Below, in pieces: positions 12,614-18,616 of a stretch of 20,287 nucleotides of DNA. This DNA comes from a virus. The stretch lies in the IMG/VR virus record IMGVR_UViG_3300031626_000026, positions 1-20,287 of that record, one strand, 5' to 3'. Position numbers and translations under genes: made by a program. The notes beneath the pieces are model-generated. The model was given only the letters and a program-made list of their open reading frames with translations. It did not search any database and was not told the DNA's origin. Numbering within the stretch: the stretch's first letter is position 1; each line of letters begins with the position of its first letter.

Positions 12614-12999
12614 TACTTCCCCCTCAGTTTAATTAATCCTTCTAAAAACTCATGCACTTGGTCGATTGATCTACAAAGTTGCCAAAAGCAACCAGCCAGC
12701 TCTAATTTGTCACGAACCATTGCTTGATTTTCTGATAGCTTTCCTCCCTTTGGTCGCTTCAACTCAATAAAAATACTTATCGAGATTCCAACTTTTGATT
12801 GATCGCCTGGTACAAATATCTCAATGTCTGGCCAACCAGCTTTAGTTCCCATGCGCTTCTGTTTAACTTTGTAAGCAACATGACGATTCCCTTCATTTGG
12901 CGAATGATGCCAAACAGCACCAGGAGGTAATGCGAGATCAAGCCATTGACCGATTCGCATTTGTAATTGATCCTCAGTTTCGTCTGATAATGAAATCAT
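12613..12999 (-). CDS. VRR-NUC domain nuclease
   Basis: A 128-residue stand-alone VRR-NUC nuclease of the PD-(D/E)XK superfamily. Landmarks are HHSPNEGNRH (residues 31-40), MGTKAGWPDIEIFVP with D58, FIELKRPKG with E79 and K81, and LSENQ with Q92. These are the expected catalytic D, E-x-K and the following Gln. Length matches phage members of the family, which cut branched or structured DNA and are often encoded among replication genes. It overlaps the Cro-like gene by 26 bases at its 5' end and the Cys-rich gene by one base at its 3' end. A role in resolving replication or recombination intermediates before packaging is likely from the family. Confidence 0.88.
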   Translation of the reverse strand: MISLSDETEDQLQMRIGQWLDLALPPGAVWHHSPNEGNRHVAYKVKQKRMGTKAGWPDIEIFVPGDQSKVGISISIFIELKRPKGGKLSENQAMVRDKLELAGCFWQLCRSIDQVHEFLEGLIKLRGK

Positions 13000-13186
13000 T
13001 TGGTGTTACGCTGCTCATTGTTACGTTTAAAATTAAACTCAAGTTCCTTGGAGAAGGCGTTAAAGCTTGCGGGTGATCCTTTGGTAAGCACCATCTACGA
13101 GCCACAGTCGCTTCTTTGAAGCCTAGTTTTTCAGCCAAAGCCTTGTAACTTAATCCATTTGCTAATCTGTATTCATCTAATGTCAT
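12974..13186 (-). CDS. Cro-like helix-turn-helix regulator (70 aa)
   Basis: A 70-residue DNA-binding protein. The helix-turn-helix is SYKALAEKLGFKEATVARRW at residues 13-32, preceded by LDEYRLANG. After the domain only a short tail remains, as in Cro-type repressors. It is the first gene of the leftward early operon and lies opposite the CI-like gene, a lambda-type arrangement. No ribosome binding site precedes the ATG at 13186. A minus-strand promoter ends about 8 bases upstream, so the mRNA may be leaderless or nearly so. The role as the lytic-side regulator is inferred from position and size. Confidence 0.75.
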   Translation of the reverse strand: MTLDEYRLANGLSYKALAEKLGFKEATVARRWCLPKDHPQALTPSPRNLSLILNVTMSSVTPNDFIIRRN

Positions 13187-13193
13187 GACGATA

Positions 13194-13223
13194 TTGGTAG
13201 CATCAAATGATTTTAAACGTCAA
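13194..13223 (-). promoter_or_regulatory. Leftward early promoter (Cro-like operon)
   Basis: On the minus strand TTGACG at 13223-13218 is followed after 18 bases by TACCAA at 13199-13194, preceded by TGC (extended -10 like). Predicted initiation falls at about 13187, at the ATG of the Cro-like gene. The -10 is weak, so regulation by an activator or repressor is plausible. Confidence 0.5.
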
Positions 13224-13256
13224 TACCTTTTTTATTATTTGACATGATGACGTTTA
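13214..13256. promoter_or_regulatory. Operator candidate: 9-bp inverted repeat between divergent promoters
   Basis: TAAACGTCA at 13214-13222 and TGACGTTTA at 13248-13256 are perfect inverted copies separated by 25 bases. The left copy overlaps the -35 of the leftward promoter and the right copy lies in the spacer of the rightward promoter. Related sites are TAACGTCT at 13277-13284 and the palindrome ATGACGTCAT at 13377-13386. This is where CI-like and Cro-like proteins would be expected to bind. Confidence 0.55.
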
Positions 13257-13266
13257 TAGACATAAT
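13239..13266 (+). promoter_or_regulatory. Rightward promoter of the immunity region
   Basis: A consensus TTGACA at 13239-13244 and CATAAT at 13261-13266 with a 16-base spacer. Transcription would start near 13273 and first meet the short ORF at 13299, then the CI-like gene. The inverted-repeat half-site TGACGTTTA lies within its spacer. Confidence 0.7.
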
Positions 13267-13298
13267 AAAATGTATATAACGTCTTGGGAGGACACTTT

Positions 13299-13454
13299 AT
13301 GAGTCATGAAACACAAAATATAGGGGTTACATTAAAACAACGCACTAGATCTTGCGGTGTAAATGATCCAAACAACATGACGTCATTAATAAATTTTGAT
13401 TCGAATCAAACCACTTGGCAATCGAATAAATGCAGCAAGTTTAAAAGTAGTTAA
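13299..13454 (+). CDS. Short ORF in the immunity region (51 aa), unrecognised
   Basis: A 51-codon frame with a near-perfect ribosome binding site, GGGAGGA at 13286-13292, 6 bases before the ATG. It is about 26 bases into the transcript predicted from the promoter at 13239-13266. The protein begins MSHETQNIGVTLKQRTRSCG and ends KCSKFKSS. It is polar with two cysteines, and no domain is recognised. The frame also contains the palindromes at 13377-13386 and 13395-13410, so part of the conservation of this stretch could be for DNA binding rather than coding. It may be a small regulator like those beside phage repressors, or a leader peptide for the CI-like gene. Confidence 0.5.
   Translation: MSHETQNIGVTLKQRTRSCGVNDPNNMTSLINFDSNQTTWQSNKCSKFKSS
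13395..13410. promoter_or_regulatory. 16-bp perfect palindrome (operator candidate)
   Basis: TTTGATTCGAATCAAA reads the same on both strands over all 16 bases. It lies about 130 bases downstream of the rightward promoter and 75 to 90 bases before the CI-like gene. A perfect palindrome of this length in an immunity region is a likely dimer-binding site. The protein that binds it is not known. Confidence 0.5.
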
Positions 13455-13459
13455 CACAT

Positions 13460-13477
13460 TCAAAGCATAAGCTTTGA
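13460..13477 (+). promoter_or_regulatory. 7-bp hairpin before the CI-like gene
   Basis: TCAAAGC pairs with GCTTTGA around an ATAA loop. It ends 7 bases before the first possible ATG of the CI-like gene and could affect its translation. A TTGACA hexamer at 13473-13478 overlaps the right arm but has no suitable -10. Confidence 0.35.
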
Positions 13478-13484
13478 CAAAAGA

Positions 13485-14192
13485 ATGAGAGTAGATATGA
13501 ACATGCAACTAAAGACACAAGAACATAAGATCGGACAAATTCAAATGCCAAACAATCTCGAATTAATGATACAAAAATCTGGTATGATTAAGAAAGATGT
13601 CGCAGAACGAATGGGCATAAGGCCAGAAACAGTTTCCCGTCATGCAAGTGGCGCTTTACAATTCTCTATAAAACAAGCTAGTGAGTACGCTATAATTCTT
13701 GAGTGCCAACCTCAAGATATTATGTTTGCTCAAAATGCAGTAGCTATGTTTGGAACTTTAAACGAAAGCTACGTTAAAGCTCGTGATCCTAGTGATGGTG
13801 AAATAAGCTACCATGTTCCATTCCCCGTAACTGAACATAGACGATTTATTATTTCAGAACATACTGATCCAGCTAAAAAGTGGGCTAATGGAAGAATGTA
13901 TATGTTTGAAAATAATTGCATATTAGCGCAAAGGGTTGATGAAACTAGCTTTATGCGCTTATGTATTTTAAAAATAAAAAAAGATAGAAAAATACGACTC
14001 GGAGTTGTTTACCCCGAATCTGGTGGCACTTTTTCTATTGGGGTCAATATTGATACACATACAAGCACAACTGGTTCAAACTCATTAATTCATTCTGTAG
14101 TACAAACTGGATTAAGTTTATCATGGTCCACACCGATTTTAACGTGCATCATGCAACCAGAATTACTAGGGATAATACGTAAAACGCATTAA
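13485..14192 (+). CDS. CI-like repressor with N-terminal XRE domain
   Basis: A 235-residue regulator, likely the lysogeny repressor. The N-terminal XRE domain spans about residues 24-82, with the helix-turn-helix at KKDVAERMGIRPETVSRH (36-53). The C-terminal region (residues 105-235: YHVPFPVTEHRRFIISE, WANGRMYMFENNCILAQR, IRLGVVYPESGG) is beta-rich. I see no Ser and Lys of the S24/LexA self-cleavage site and no DSM-type motif. It may dimerise like CI but not be cleaved by the RecA route. Starts at 13485, 13497 and 13503 are all possible; GAGAG lies 5 bases before ATG 13497, so the true protein may be 231 residues. A short ORF lies upstream. Confidence 0.75.
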   Translation: MRVDMNMQLKTQEHKIGQIQMPNNLELMIQKSGMIKKDVAERMGIRPETVSRHASGALQFSIKQASEYAIILECQPQDIMFAQNAVAMFGTLNESYVKARDPSDGEISYHVPFPVTEHRRFIISEHTDPAKKWANGRMYMFENNCILAQRVDETSFMRLCILKIKKDRKIRLGVVYPESGGTFSIGVNIDTHTSTTGSNSLIHSVVQTGLSLSWSTPILTCIMQPELLGIIRKTH

Positions 14193-14216
14193 TTAATATT
14201 TATTTAATCATCCCTC

Positions 14217-14241
14217 TTGACGTAATAAGACAAGTTATAAT
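14217..14241 (+). promoter_or_regulatory. Promoter region of the recombination operon
   Basis: A perfect TATAAT at 14236-14241 follows TTGACG at 14217-14222, but the spacing is only 13 bases, so either another -35 is used or an activator or repressor acts here. The stretch TTGACGTAATAAGACA resembles the ArdA promoter (TTGACGTTAAAAGACA). Initiation from TATAAT would fall near 14248. Confidence 0.5.
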
Positions 14242-14271
14242 AGGCTCTTCTAAATAATTAAGGGAGAGCCT
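14242..14271 (+). promoter_or_regulatory. Inverted repeat covering the exonuclease ribosome binding site
   Basis: AGGCTCT at 14242-14248 is the exact complement of AGAGCCT at 14265-14271, and G-U pairs can extend the stem to about 10 bp. The right arm holds the ribosome binding site (GGGAGAG) and touches the ATG at 14272. A transcript entering from upstream would hide the site. One starting near 14248 would lack most of the left arm and leave it free. Confidence 0.55.
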
Positions 14272-15219
14272 ATGTCATTTATAGAAACACCAGAGTTCGC
14301 TTCAAGATTTAATTATCTATGGCACTCAAATCCAAAATCTAAATTAAAATGCAAAGCTTTATTTGATAAAGTTCACCTTCGCCCTCTTGTTTCAGAAGCT
14401 TGGGAAAGGTATCAAAATCTTAACAACGATAAAGATGTAAGAGATTTAGCTTGGTCTGTTATAGAGAAATATGATTCTAGGTTAAATGGTCAAGATAATT
14501 CGGCTATGTGCGGTGGAAGAACAGTTCAACAAGCCGCTGACAGTATCTTAATAGACAATGTTGATCCTGGTGAAGCTATTGATAAAGCTATTGAAGGATA
14601 CAATAAGTTTAAAGCTCGTACTTGGGATAACGGAACTGATGCAGAAAAGAAAATTAAATATATAGATGAAATTGCTGACGTAACAAACAATGCAGTTGCA
14701 GGGCTTAAAGAAGCTATGTCACTAGACAATTCAATCTTAGGTGAAGTTGAGTATATAGAAAAGTTAAGCGGCATAGAGCTACCTCACAACACTAGACCAG
14801 ATTATAATAGACGAGGAGATCTCAAGACTAAATGGTCTAGGCTATCCAAAACGTCTAAGTCTGGGTTTGCGGCTGCAAGCCTACCAAAAACATTAACTGG
14901 TCCATTTGAACAAGCTGCTTTATATCAAGTCGCTGGTTTTTGGGCTTGTAATGGTGGCCTACCGCCCTTCTTAGTTTACGCTAACGCTTCAGACTATAGA
15001 ATATTTGACCAATCAAACACGCCAGAGCTTCAAGACGATTATTTGCATGGCATTGTTCAAACAATCATAAGGTCACACAAAGCAACTGAAGAACTATTAA
15101 AGGTCGCAACTAATAAAGACCATCTATTCAAGCTTATAGAGCCAGACTTTAGCCATATTTGTTGGAGCGAACCACCAGTTATTATTGAAGAAGCAAAAAG
15201 TTTATGGGGGATTTCTTGA
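14272..15219 (+). CDS. RecB/Cas4-like PD-(D/E)XK exonuclease
   Basis: A 315-residue putative exonuclease that would resect double-stranded DNA ends for recombination by the downstream annealing protein. Superfamily landmarks are GEVEYIEKL with E158 or E160 near residues 157-165, RGDLKTKW with D183 and K185 (181-188), and FEQAALYQVAGFW with the Q-x-x-x-Y pair Q214 and Y218, typical of the RecB/Cas4 branch. A segment FLVYANASDYRIF follows, like the last strand of that fold. The N-terminal 100 residues are helical. GGGAGAG lies 4 bases before the ATG. It leads a recombination operon in the position of lambda exo. The assignment to the superfamily is from motifs; the exact substrate is not shown. 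Confidence 0.65.
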   Translation: MSFIETPEFASRFNYLWHSNPKSKLKCKALFDKVHLRPLVSEAWERYQNLNNDKDVRDLAWSVIEKYDSRLNGQDNSAMCGGRTVQQAADSILIDNVDPGEAIDKAIEGYNKFKARTWDNGTDAEKKIKYIDEIADVTNNAVAGLKEAMSLDNSILGEVEYIEKLSGIELPHNTRPDYNRRGDLKTKWSRLSKTSKSGFAAASLPKTLTGPFEQAALYQVAGFWACNGGLPPFLVYANASDYRIFDQSNTPELQDDYLHGIVQTIIRSHKATEELLKVATNKDHLFKLIEPDFSHICWSEPPVIIEEAKSLWGIS

Positions 15220-15326
15220 AAAATATGTGGCTATGGATTGGAGAGTTCATAGGAGCAATTTTTATTTTTTTATTTTTTTATTTTGTAATTTGGTTTGCAG
15301 CCATTGTTTTTCCAGAAGGGTTTTAA
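15216..15326 (+). CDS. Small membrane protein (33-36 aa)
   Basis: A very short frame with one strong membrane segment (FIGAIFIFLFFYFVIWFAA), a short N-terminus with two Trp, and the C-terminal end IVFPEGF. It can start at TTG 15216 (GGGGG 5 bases before; 4-base overlap with the exonuclease stop in TTGA) or at ATG 15225. Its stop lies immediately before the next ATG. It fills the only gap between coupled genes, which argues for its being real. It may be an inner-membrane protein acting on host physiology, for example superinfection exclusion; the role is unknown. Confidence 0.5.
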   Translation: MKNMWLWIGEFIGAIFIFLFFYFVIWFAAIVFPEGF

Positions 15327-15653
15327 ATGATTGATATATTAGATACACCACCAGCCTTGCATAAAAACGCCAGAGAAACCGAACAACTATCATTAGAGTT
15401 CATACTTCCAAAGATTAAAAAGATGCGCCTAGTGGTCCTTGAATCCATTGCTAAAGCAACAAAAGGGCTAACTGGATCTGAAATAGTTGATGATGTTAAT
15501 GGATACATAGTTTCAGTTAGACCACGACTAACAGAACTTCATGCTTTTCAGCTAATTGAACCTGGTGACAAGCGTAAAAATCATAGAGGAATGTTTGAAA
15601 CAGTCTGGTCAATAACATCTAAGGGATTACAAATAGTGGAGTTAAGCGAATGA
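15327..15653 (+). CDS. Winged-helix-like protein (108 aa)
   Basis: A 108-residue protein. Residues 33-100 resemble a winged helix: VLESIAKATKGLTGSEIVDD (helices 1-2), YIVSVRPRLTELHAFQLI (recognition helix), then a basic wing GDKRKNHRGMFETVWSIT. The order is like that of MarR-type and phage replication-initiation domains. The start directly follows the upstream stop, with GAAGGG 7 bases before. The stop overlaps the next start in ATGA. It could bind DNA to regulate the operon or load recombination proteins; the sequence does not decide. Confidence 0.65.
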   Translation: MIDILDTPPALHKNARETEQLSLEFILPKIKKMRLVVLESIAKATKGLTGSEIVDDVNGYIVSVRPRLTELHAFQLIEPGDKRKNHRGMFETVWSITSKGLQIVELSE

Positions 15654-16378
15654 GTAAAACTAATATACCAGATACGCTAAAGGTATTTATAAATGAATTA
15701 AAAATGACAAGGGATGAAACTGTGTGGGATTGTCATGGTACATTGGTAATGTATCACAAAGCACTAGAGAAAATTGCAGCTTATAAAAATGTAAAGTTTG
15801 ATGATCCAAATATCATTCACCAAGACGTTAACCAAAAATCAGTAGTCATATTAGTTACTGGTAAAATGGATAACAAGTCTGAATGGAGCTTTGGAGAAGC
15901 TACACCAGCTAATAATAAAAACGCCTACCCTTTTGCTATGGCAGAGAAGCGAGCTAAAGATCGAGTTATTTTAAAGCTAGTTGGGTTGCATGGTGATGTT
16001 TATTCAGATGCAGAAATTGATGCTGACTTACAAAAAGAGCTAGAAAACAAAGCTAAACGTAATTTAGGAAAAGATCCCCAGCCACCTAAAGATGAACCAC
16101 CTCAAAAAGAAATTATAAAAGAAGATTCAATTAAAGAAGCACCTATACACGATCCTATTGAAGAAGAAACTGATCCTAACAAGATAGCTGATTGGGAAAA
16201 GATAGCTATTGGATACATGAAAAACATAGATCAATTACCTAATCAATCCGTTTGTATGGCTTGGTTTAATCGAAACAAAACAGTTCTTACCTCTATGAAA
16301 GCAGCAGTACCAAGGTTGTTCGGTGAGATAAGAGAACATTTTGACAGAAAACTTGCAGAAATTAAAAACCAAAACTAA
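15650..16378 (+). CDS. Candidate single-strand annealing protein (Rad52/ERF-like)
   Basis: A 242-residue protein. Residues 1-125 form the conserved part: ETVWDCHGTLVMYHKALEKI, then NQKSVVILVTGKM, EWSFGEATPANNKNAYPFAM and AEKRAKDRVILKLVGLHGDVYS. The last block, a helix with AEKRA-x-DR followed by L-x-G, recalls the final helix of Rad52/ERF-type annealing domains. A Pro/Glu-rich linker follows (near 140-172), then a helical C-terminal domain (180-240). Similar proteins occur in phages of alphaproteobacteria, usually without a function. It lies two genes after the exonuclease and before a candidate ssDNA-binding protein, so annealing in a Red-like system is a reasonable inference, not a demonstrated fact. 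Confidence 0.55.
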   Translation: MSKTNIPDTLKVFINELKMTRDETVWDCHGTLVMYHKALEKIAAYKNVKFDDPNIIHQDVNQKSVVILVTGKMDNKSEWSFGEATPANNKNAYPFAMAEKRAKDRVILKLVGLHGDVYSDAEIDADLQKELENKAKRNLGKDPQPPKDEPPQKEIIKEDSIKEAPIHDPIEEETDPNKIADWEKIAIGYMKNIDQLPNQSVCMAWFNRNKTVLTSMKAAVPRLFGEIREHFDRKLAEIKNQN

Positions 16379-16389
16379 AGGAGTTACAC

Positions 16390-16752
16390 ATGGCAAACGC
16401 ACCACAATTTTCAAACACTAAAGTTAAATTCAATAGAGCTGTTTCAAATTCAGAAGATAATCCAGGGCAACAAATTAAGGTTAGCATTTGGTTAAACTTT
16501 GATAATGGCTGGGATGATGAGCAAAAAAGACCTATTGGAGCTACACCAGATCAACAAAAAAGCATTGAAGATATCCATAGGCAAATCAAAGAACTTAATA
16601 TGGAACTATCGTTTCAACTTCAAGAAGGCGAAAGCCGAATGAATGTGGCTCGTGGGAGAGCCTTTTGTAACGACCTTCGTTATGATGCAAACCCAGACCT
16701 AAGTTATGATGCAGTTAAAAATGGAGAGAGTGATGGCTTCGGAAGTTTATAA
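16390..16752 (+). CDS. Candidate ssDNA-binding-like protein (120 aa)
   Basis: A 120-residue protein with AAAGGAG 7 bases before its ATG, the best ribosome binding site in the operon, suggesting high expression. The N-terminal half is strand-like (NTKVKFNRAV, IKVSIWLNFDNGW), the middle is helical, and the C-terminus ends with an acidic tail (NGESDGFGSL), a little like the acidic tip of SSB proteins. This resemblance is weak. The position after the annealing candidate supports a role in ssDNA handling, but another accessory role is possible. It overlaps the next gene by 20 bases. Confidence 0.55.
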   Translation: MANAPQFSNTKVKFNRAVSNSEDNPGQQIKVSIWLNFDNGWDDEQKRPIGATPDQQKSIEDIHRQIKELNMELSFQLQEGESRMNVARGRAFCNDLRYDANPDLSYDAVKNGESDGFGSL

Positions 16753-16990
16753 AGCTTTATATAGTTTAGTTGAAACTACACAAATACTATTTGGTCCATG
16801 TAAACGTAAAGGATCTGAGTATCAACGAGTTAATAGAATGATTAAATCTGGAGCGATAGAAAGTATTGTTGATGGTGAGCGACACTATGTAACAACAAAA
16901 GTTTTATTAGACTATTTTGGATCTGAGGAGAAGTTGGATAAAGCTCTAAGTAATTTAAATAATGTTGTAGAGCTTTATCCTAGTAATTAA
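16733..16990 (+). CDS. Excisionase-like small DNA-binding protein
   Basis: An 85-residue protein from ATG 16733. The frame extends upstream to 16706, but the GGAGAG before 16733 favours the shorter form. The segment EYQRVNRMIKSGAIESIVDG followed by ERHYVTTKVLLDYFG is a MerR/excisionase-type winged helix, in which a short helix pair precedes a small beta wing. It ends the recombination operon and converges with integrase (stops overlap at 16987-16990), the usual place for a recombination directionality factor. It would bend attachment DNA to favour excision. It could instead be a transcription regulator. Confidence 0.6.
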   Translation: MASEVYKALYSLVETTQILFGPCKRKGSEYQRVNRMIKSGAIESIVDGERHYVTTKVLLDYFGSEEKLDKALSNLNNVVELYPSN

Positions 16991-18222
16991 AAATTAATTT
17001 GAGCAATATCGTTTCTTAGTTTTTCCTTTTTAGATTTATCCACTAACCAATGGCCATAAGTCTTTTGAGTAATGCTAACCTCGCTATGGCCCATTAGGTT
17101 AGAAACTGTCCAAACATCATTACCATAAAACTCTAACATCTTACTTGCATAGTAATGTCTTAAATCGTGCCAAACTAAATGTTTATCAGTTATCTTTTTA
17201 ACAGTTGCTTGAAGATGCTCACGCCAATATGTTTTTGTTACCATTGTATTATGCTTAGTTCCAAAAACTAAATCAGTACCAGCTGGTCTGCCTTTTTTCA
17301 TATGCAACTCCTTTAATTCTCTCACTACATAAGGAGGAATAGGAACAAGTCTATTTGATGTTCTGGTTTTAACTCGACCAACACCACCTTTGACCATTAC
17401 CTTTGCTGATTTATTAACAGACACTTCAAAAGTTTTAAAATCAATATCATCCCAAGTTAAAGCTCTCAACTCACCAGCTCTAAGTCCAGTAGAGCAAGCA
17501 AACTTAAAAACTAAAGTTATTGCTTTTGGTAATGCAACCTCAATCTCATGTATAAAATCAGTTGATAACTTTTCTTTTGCTTTTGTTTCTAAATCTTCAT
17601 CTACTGGTCTATCTATTTTTATTCCAGCCATAGGGTTTTCACGAATACAGCCACAAACTTTAGCGTGCTGCATTAATTTATTAAACCTTGATCTAAATCC
17701 GATTATAGTTTTATAACTTCGCTTACCTTTTTTCCCGCTATTTTGTAGAGTTGGAATGATAAAAGTTTTACAATGTTCCGCTGTAAGATCATTGACTAAA
17801 AAATCTCCTACTAATTTAGATCCAATGTCAATTTTTAAAATAGCATCAAAAGCCGCTTCATGCTCAATAAAGTATTGTGGTAATGGTGATCCTTTTTTCA
17901 TTCTTTTATACTCATCAAAAAGAAAATTCCTTTTTGGTTTATTGTTTTTTATACACTCATCCCATTCCACATTAGTAAAAAGATTCTGAGATTTAGCATC
18001 ATTTTTGGGAAACGAACCTAGCAAATCTTTTATTGTCCAGGTGTCACTTTCTTGCAAAGCTTTTTTATTTAAATCCAAAAACTTATTTAAAACTTTTTCG
18101 GCTTCATTCATTGTTTCATAAAAAGTTCTTCCTCCACCAACTTTTCTGAGATCTAACTGAAATGAAGCAAAACCATTCTTTAATCTTGCAGTATCTTGCC
18201 AAATATATTTTCTATTTTTCAT
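16987..18222 (-). CDS. int: Tyrosine-family integrase
   Basis: A 411-residue site-specific recombinase that joins attP to the host attB. The catalytic domain shows STGLRAGELRAL with R248, VGRVKTRTS with K285, WHDLRHYYAS with H352 and R355, LMGHSEVSITQKTYGHW with H379, and the nucleophile Y389. This is the complete R-K-H-R-H-Y set. The N-terminal 60 residues fit an arm-binding domain and residues 110-200 a core-binding SAM-like domain (ENPMAGIKI at the end). Length is typical of phage integrases. The ATG at 18222 has GGGAG 8 bases upstream. A promoter and a putative tRNA-type attP lie just upstream, and an excisionase-like gene converges on it. Confidence 0.95.
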   Translation of the reverse strand: MKNRKYIWQDTARLKNGFASFQLDLRKVGGGRTFYETMNEAEKVLNKFLDLNKKALQESDTWTIKDLLGSFPKNDAKSQNLFTNVEWDECIKNNKPKRNFLFDEYKRMKKGSPLPQYFIEHEAAFDAILKIDIGSKLVGDFLVNDLTAEHCKTFIIPTLQNSGKKGKRSYKTIIGFRSRFNKLMQHAKVCGCIRENPMAGIKIDRPVDEDLETKAKEKLSTDFIHEIEVALPKAITLVFKFACSTGLRAGELRALTWDDIDFKTFEVSVNKSAKVMVKGGVGRVKTRTSNRLVPIPPYVVRELKELHMKKGRPAGTDLVFGTKHNTMVTKTYWREHLQATVKKITDKHLVWHDLRHYYASKMLEFYGNDVWTVSNLMGHSEVSITQKTYGHWLVDKSKKEKLRNDIAQINF

Positions 18223-18250
18223 ACTTAACTCCCTAATAAATATTATTACT

Positions 18251-18279
18251 ATTATTATGGGAATGACTTAAAAAGTCAA
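18251..18279 (-). promoter_or_regulatory. Integrase promoter with overlapping palindrome
   Basis: On the minus strand TTGACT at 18279-18274 and AATAAT at 18256-18251 are spaced 17 bases. The inverted repeat TGACTT/AAGTCA (18264-18278, 3-base centre) overlaps the -35. A second perfect palindrome, ATGATATCAT, lies just upstream at 18285-18294. These suggest repressor control of int. Confidence 0.6.
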
Positions 18280-18309
18280 GGAGCATGATATCATTGTGTC
18301 ATTTAGATT

Positions 18310-18616
18310 CTTGTAGGAATTTTCTTAAAAAACCTAGAATATAGTAGATTGTGTCTTTTTAATTACCACAATATGCACTATAACATCCGAATGAAACATA
18401 AAAAACCTATTAAAATCAAGGGATTAAGTGTGGTGATCCCTACGAGATTCGAATGTGGAATTTACTGTATCTCATCATGCCTTAAGCTCTCTAACTCAAG
18501 CCCACATTAACAATGTATACTATTAGATACTATCAGTCAACACTAGCTTCAAACTCGTAGGACACAATTTTACCACAGTAATTAAACGATTGTGGTTTAA
18601 CTTTACTCGTAGGGAT
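18310..18616. repeat. Repeated CT(C/T)GTAGG sites in the attachment region
   Basis: CTTGTAGGA at 18310-18318 (+), CTCGTAGGG within the core at 18438-18446 (-), CTCGTAGGA at 18554-18562 (+) and CTCGTAGGG at 18606-18614 (+). The core copy and the last form an exact 11-bp inverted pair (ATCCCTACGAG at 18436-18446 and CTCGTAGGGAT at 18606-18616). ACCACAAT at 18365-18372 has an inverted partner at 18589-18596, and ACCACA at 18572-18577 pairs with TGTGGT at 18591-18596. The stretch 18223-18729 has no credible gene. Integrase and excisionase binding is the likely purpose. Confidence 0.55.
18431..18453 (-). other. attP: Putative attP core: 3' end of a host tRNA gene
   Basis: Read on the minus strand, the segment has a T-loop TTCGAAT, T-stem half CTCGT, acceptor half AGGGATC, discriminator A and terminal CCA, each with the length of a real tRNA 3' end; the conserved C after the T-loop is present. 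The matching 5' half of the T-stem (ACGAG) is absent: phage sequence CCACA lies there instead. So this is only a tRNA tail, as carried by phages that integrate into tRNA genes and restore the end. It lies 209 bases from int. Confidence 0.75.

Noticed and set aside
18400-18500. Complete tRNA gene
   Set aside because: Only the T-loop to CCA part fits; the 5' T-stem, anticodon arm and acceptor 5' half are absent, so it is an attachment-site fragment.
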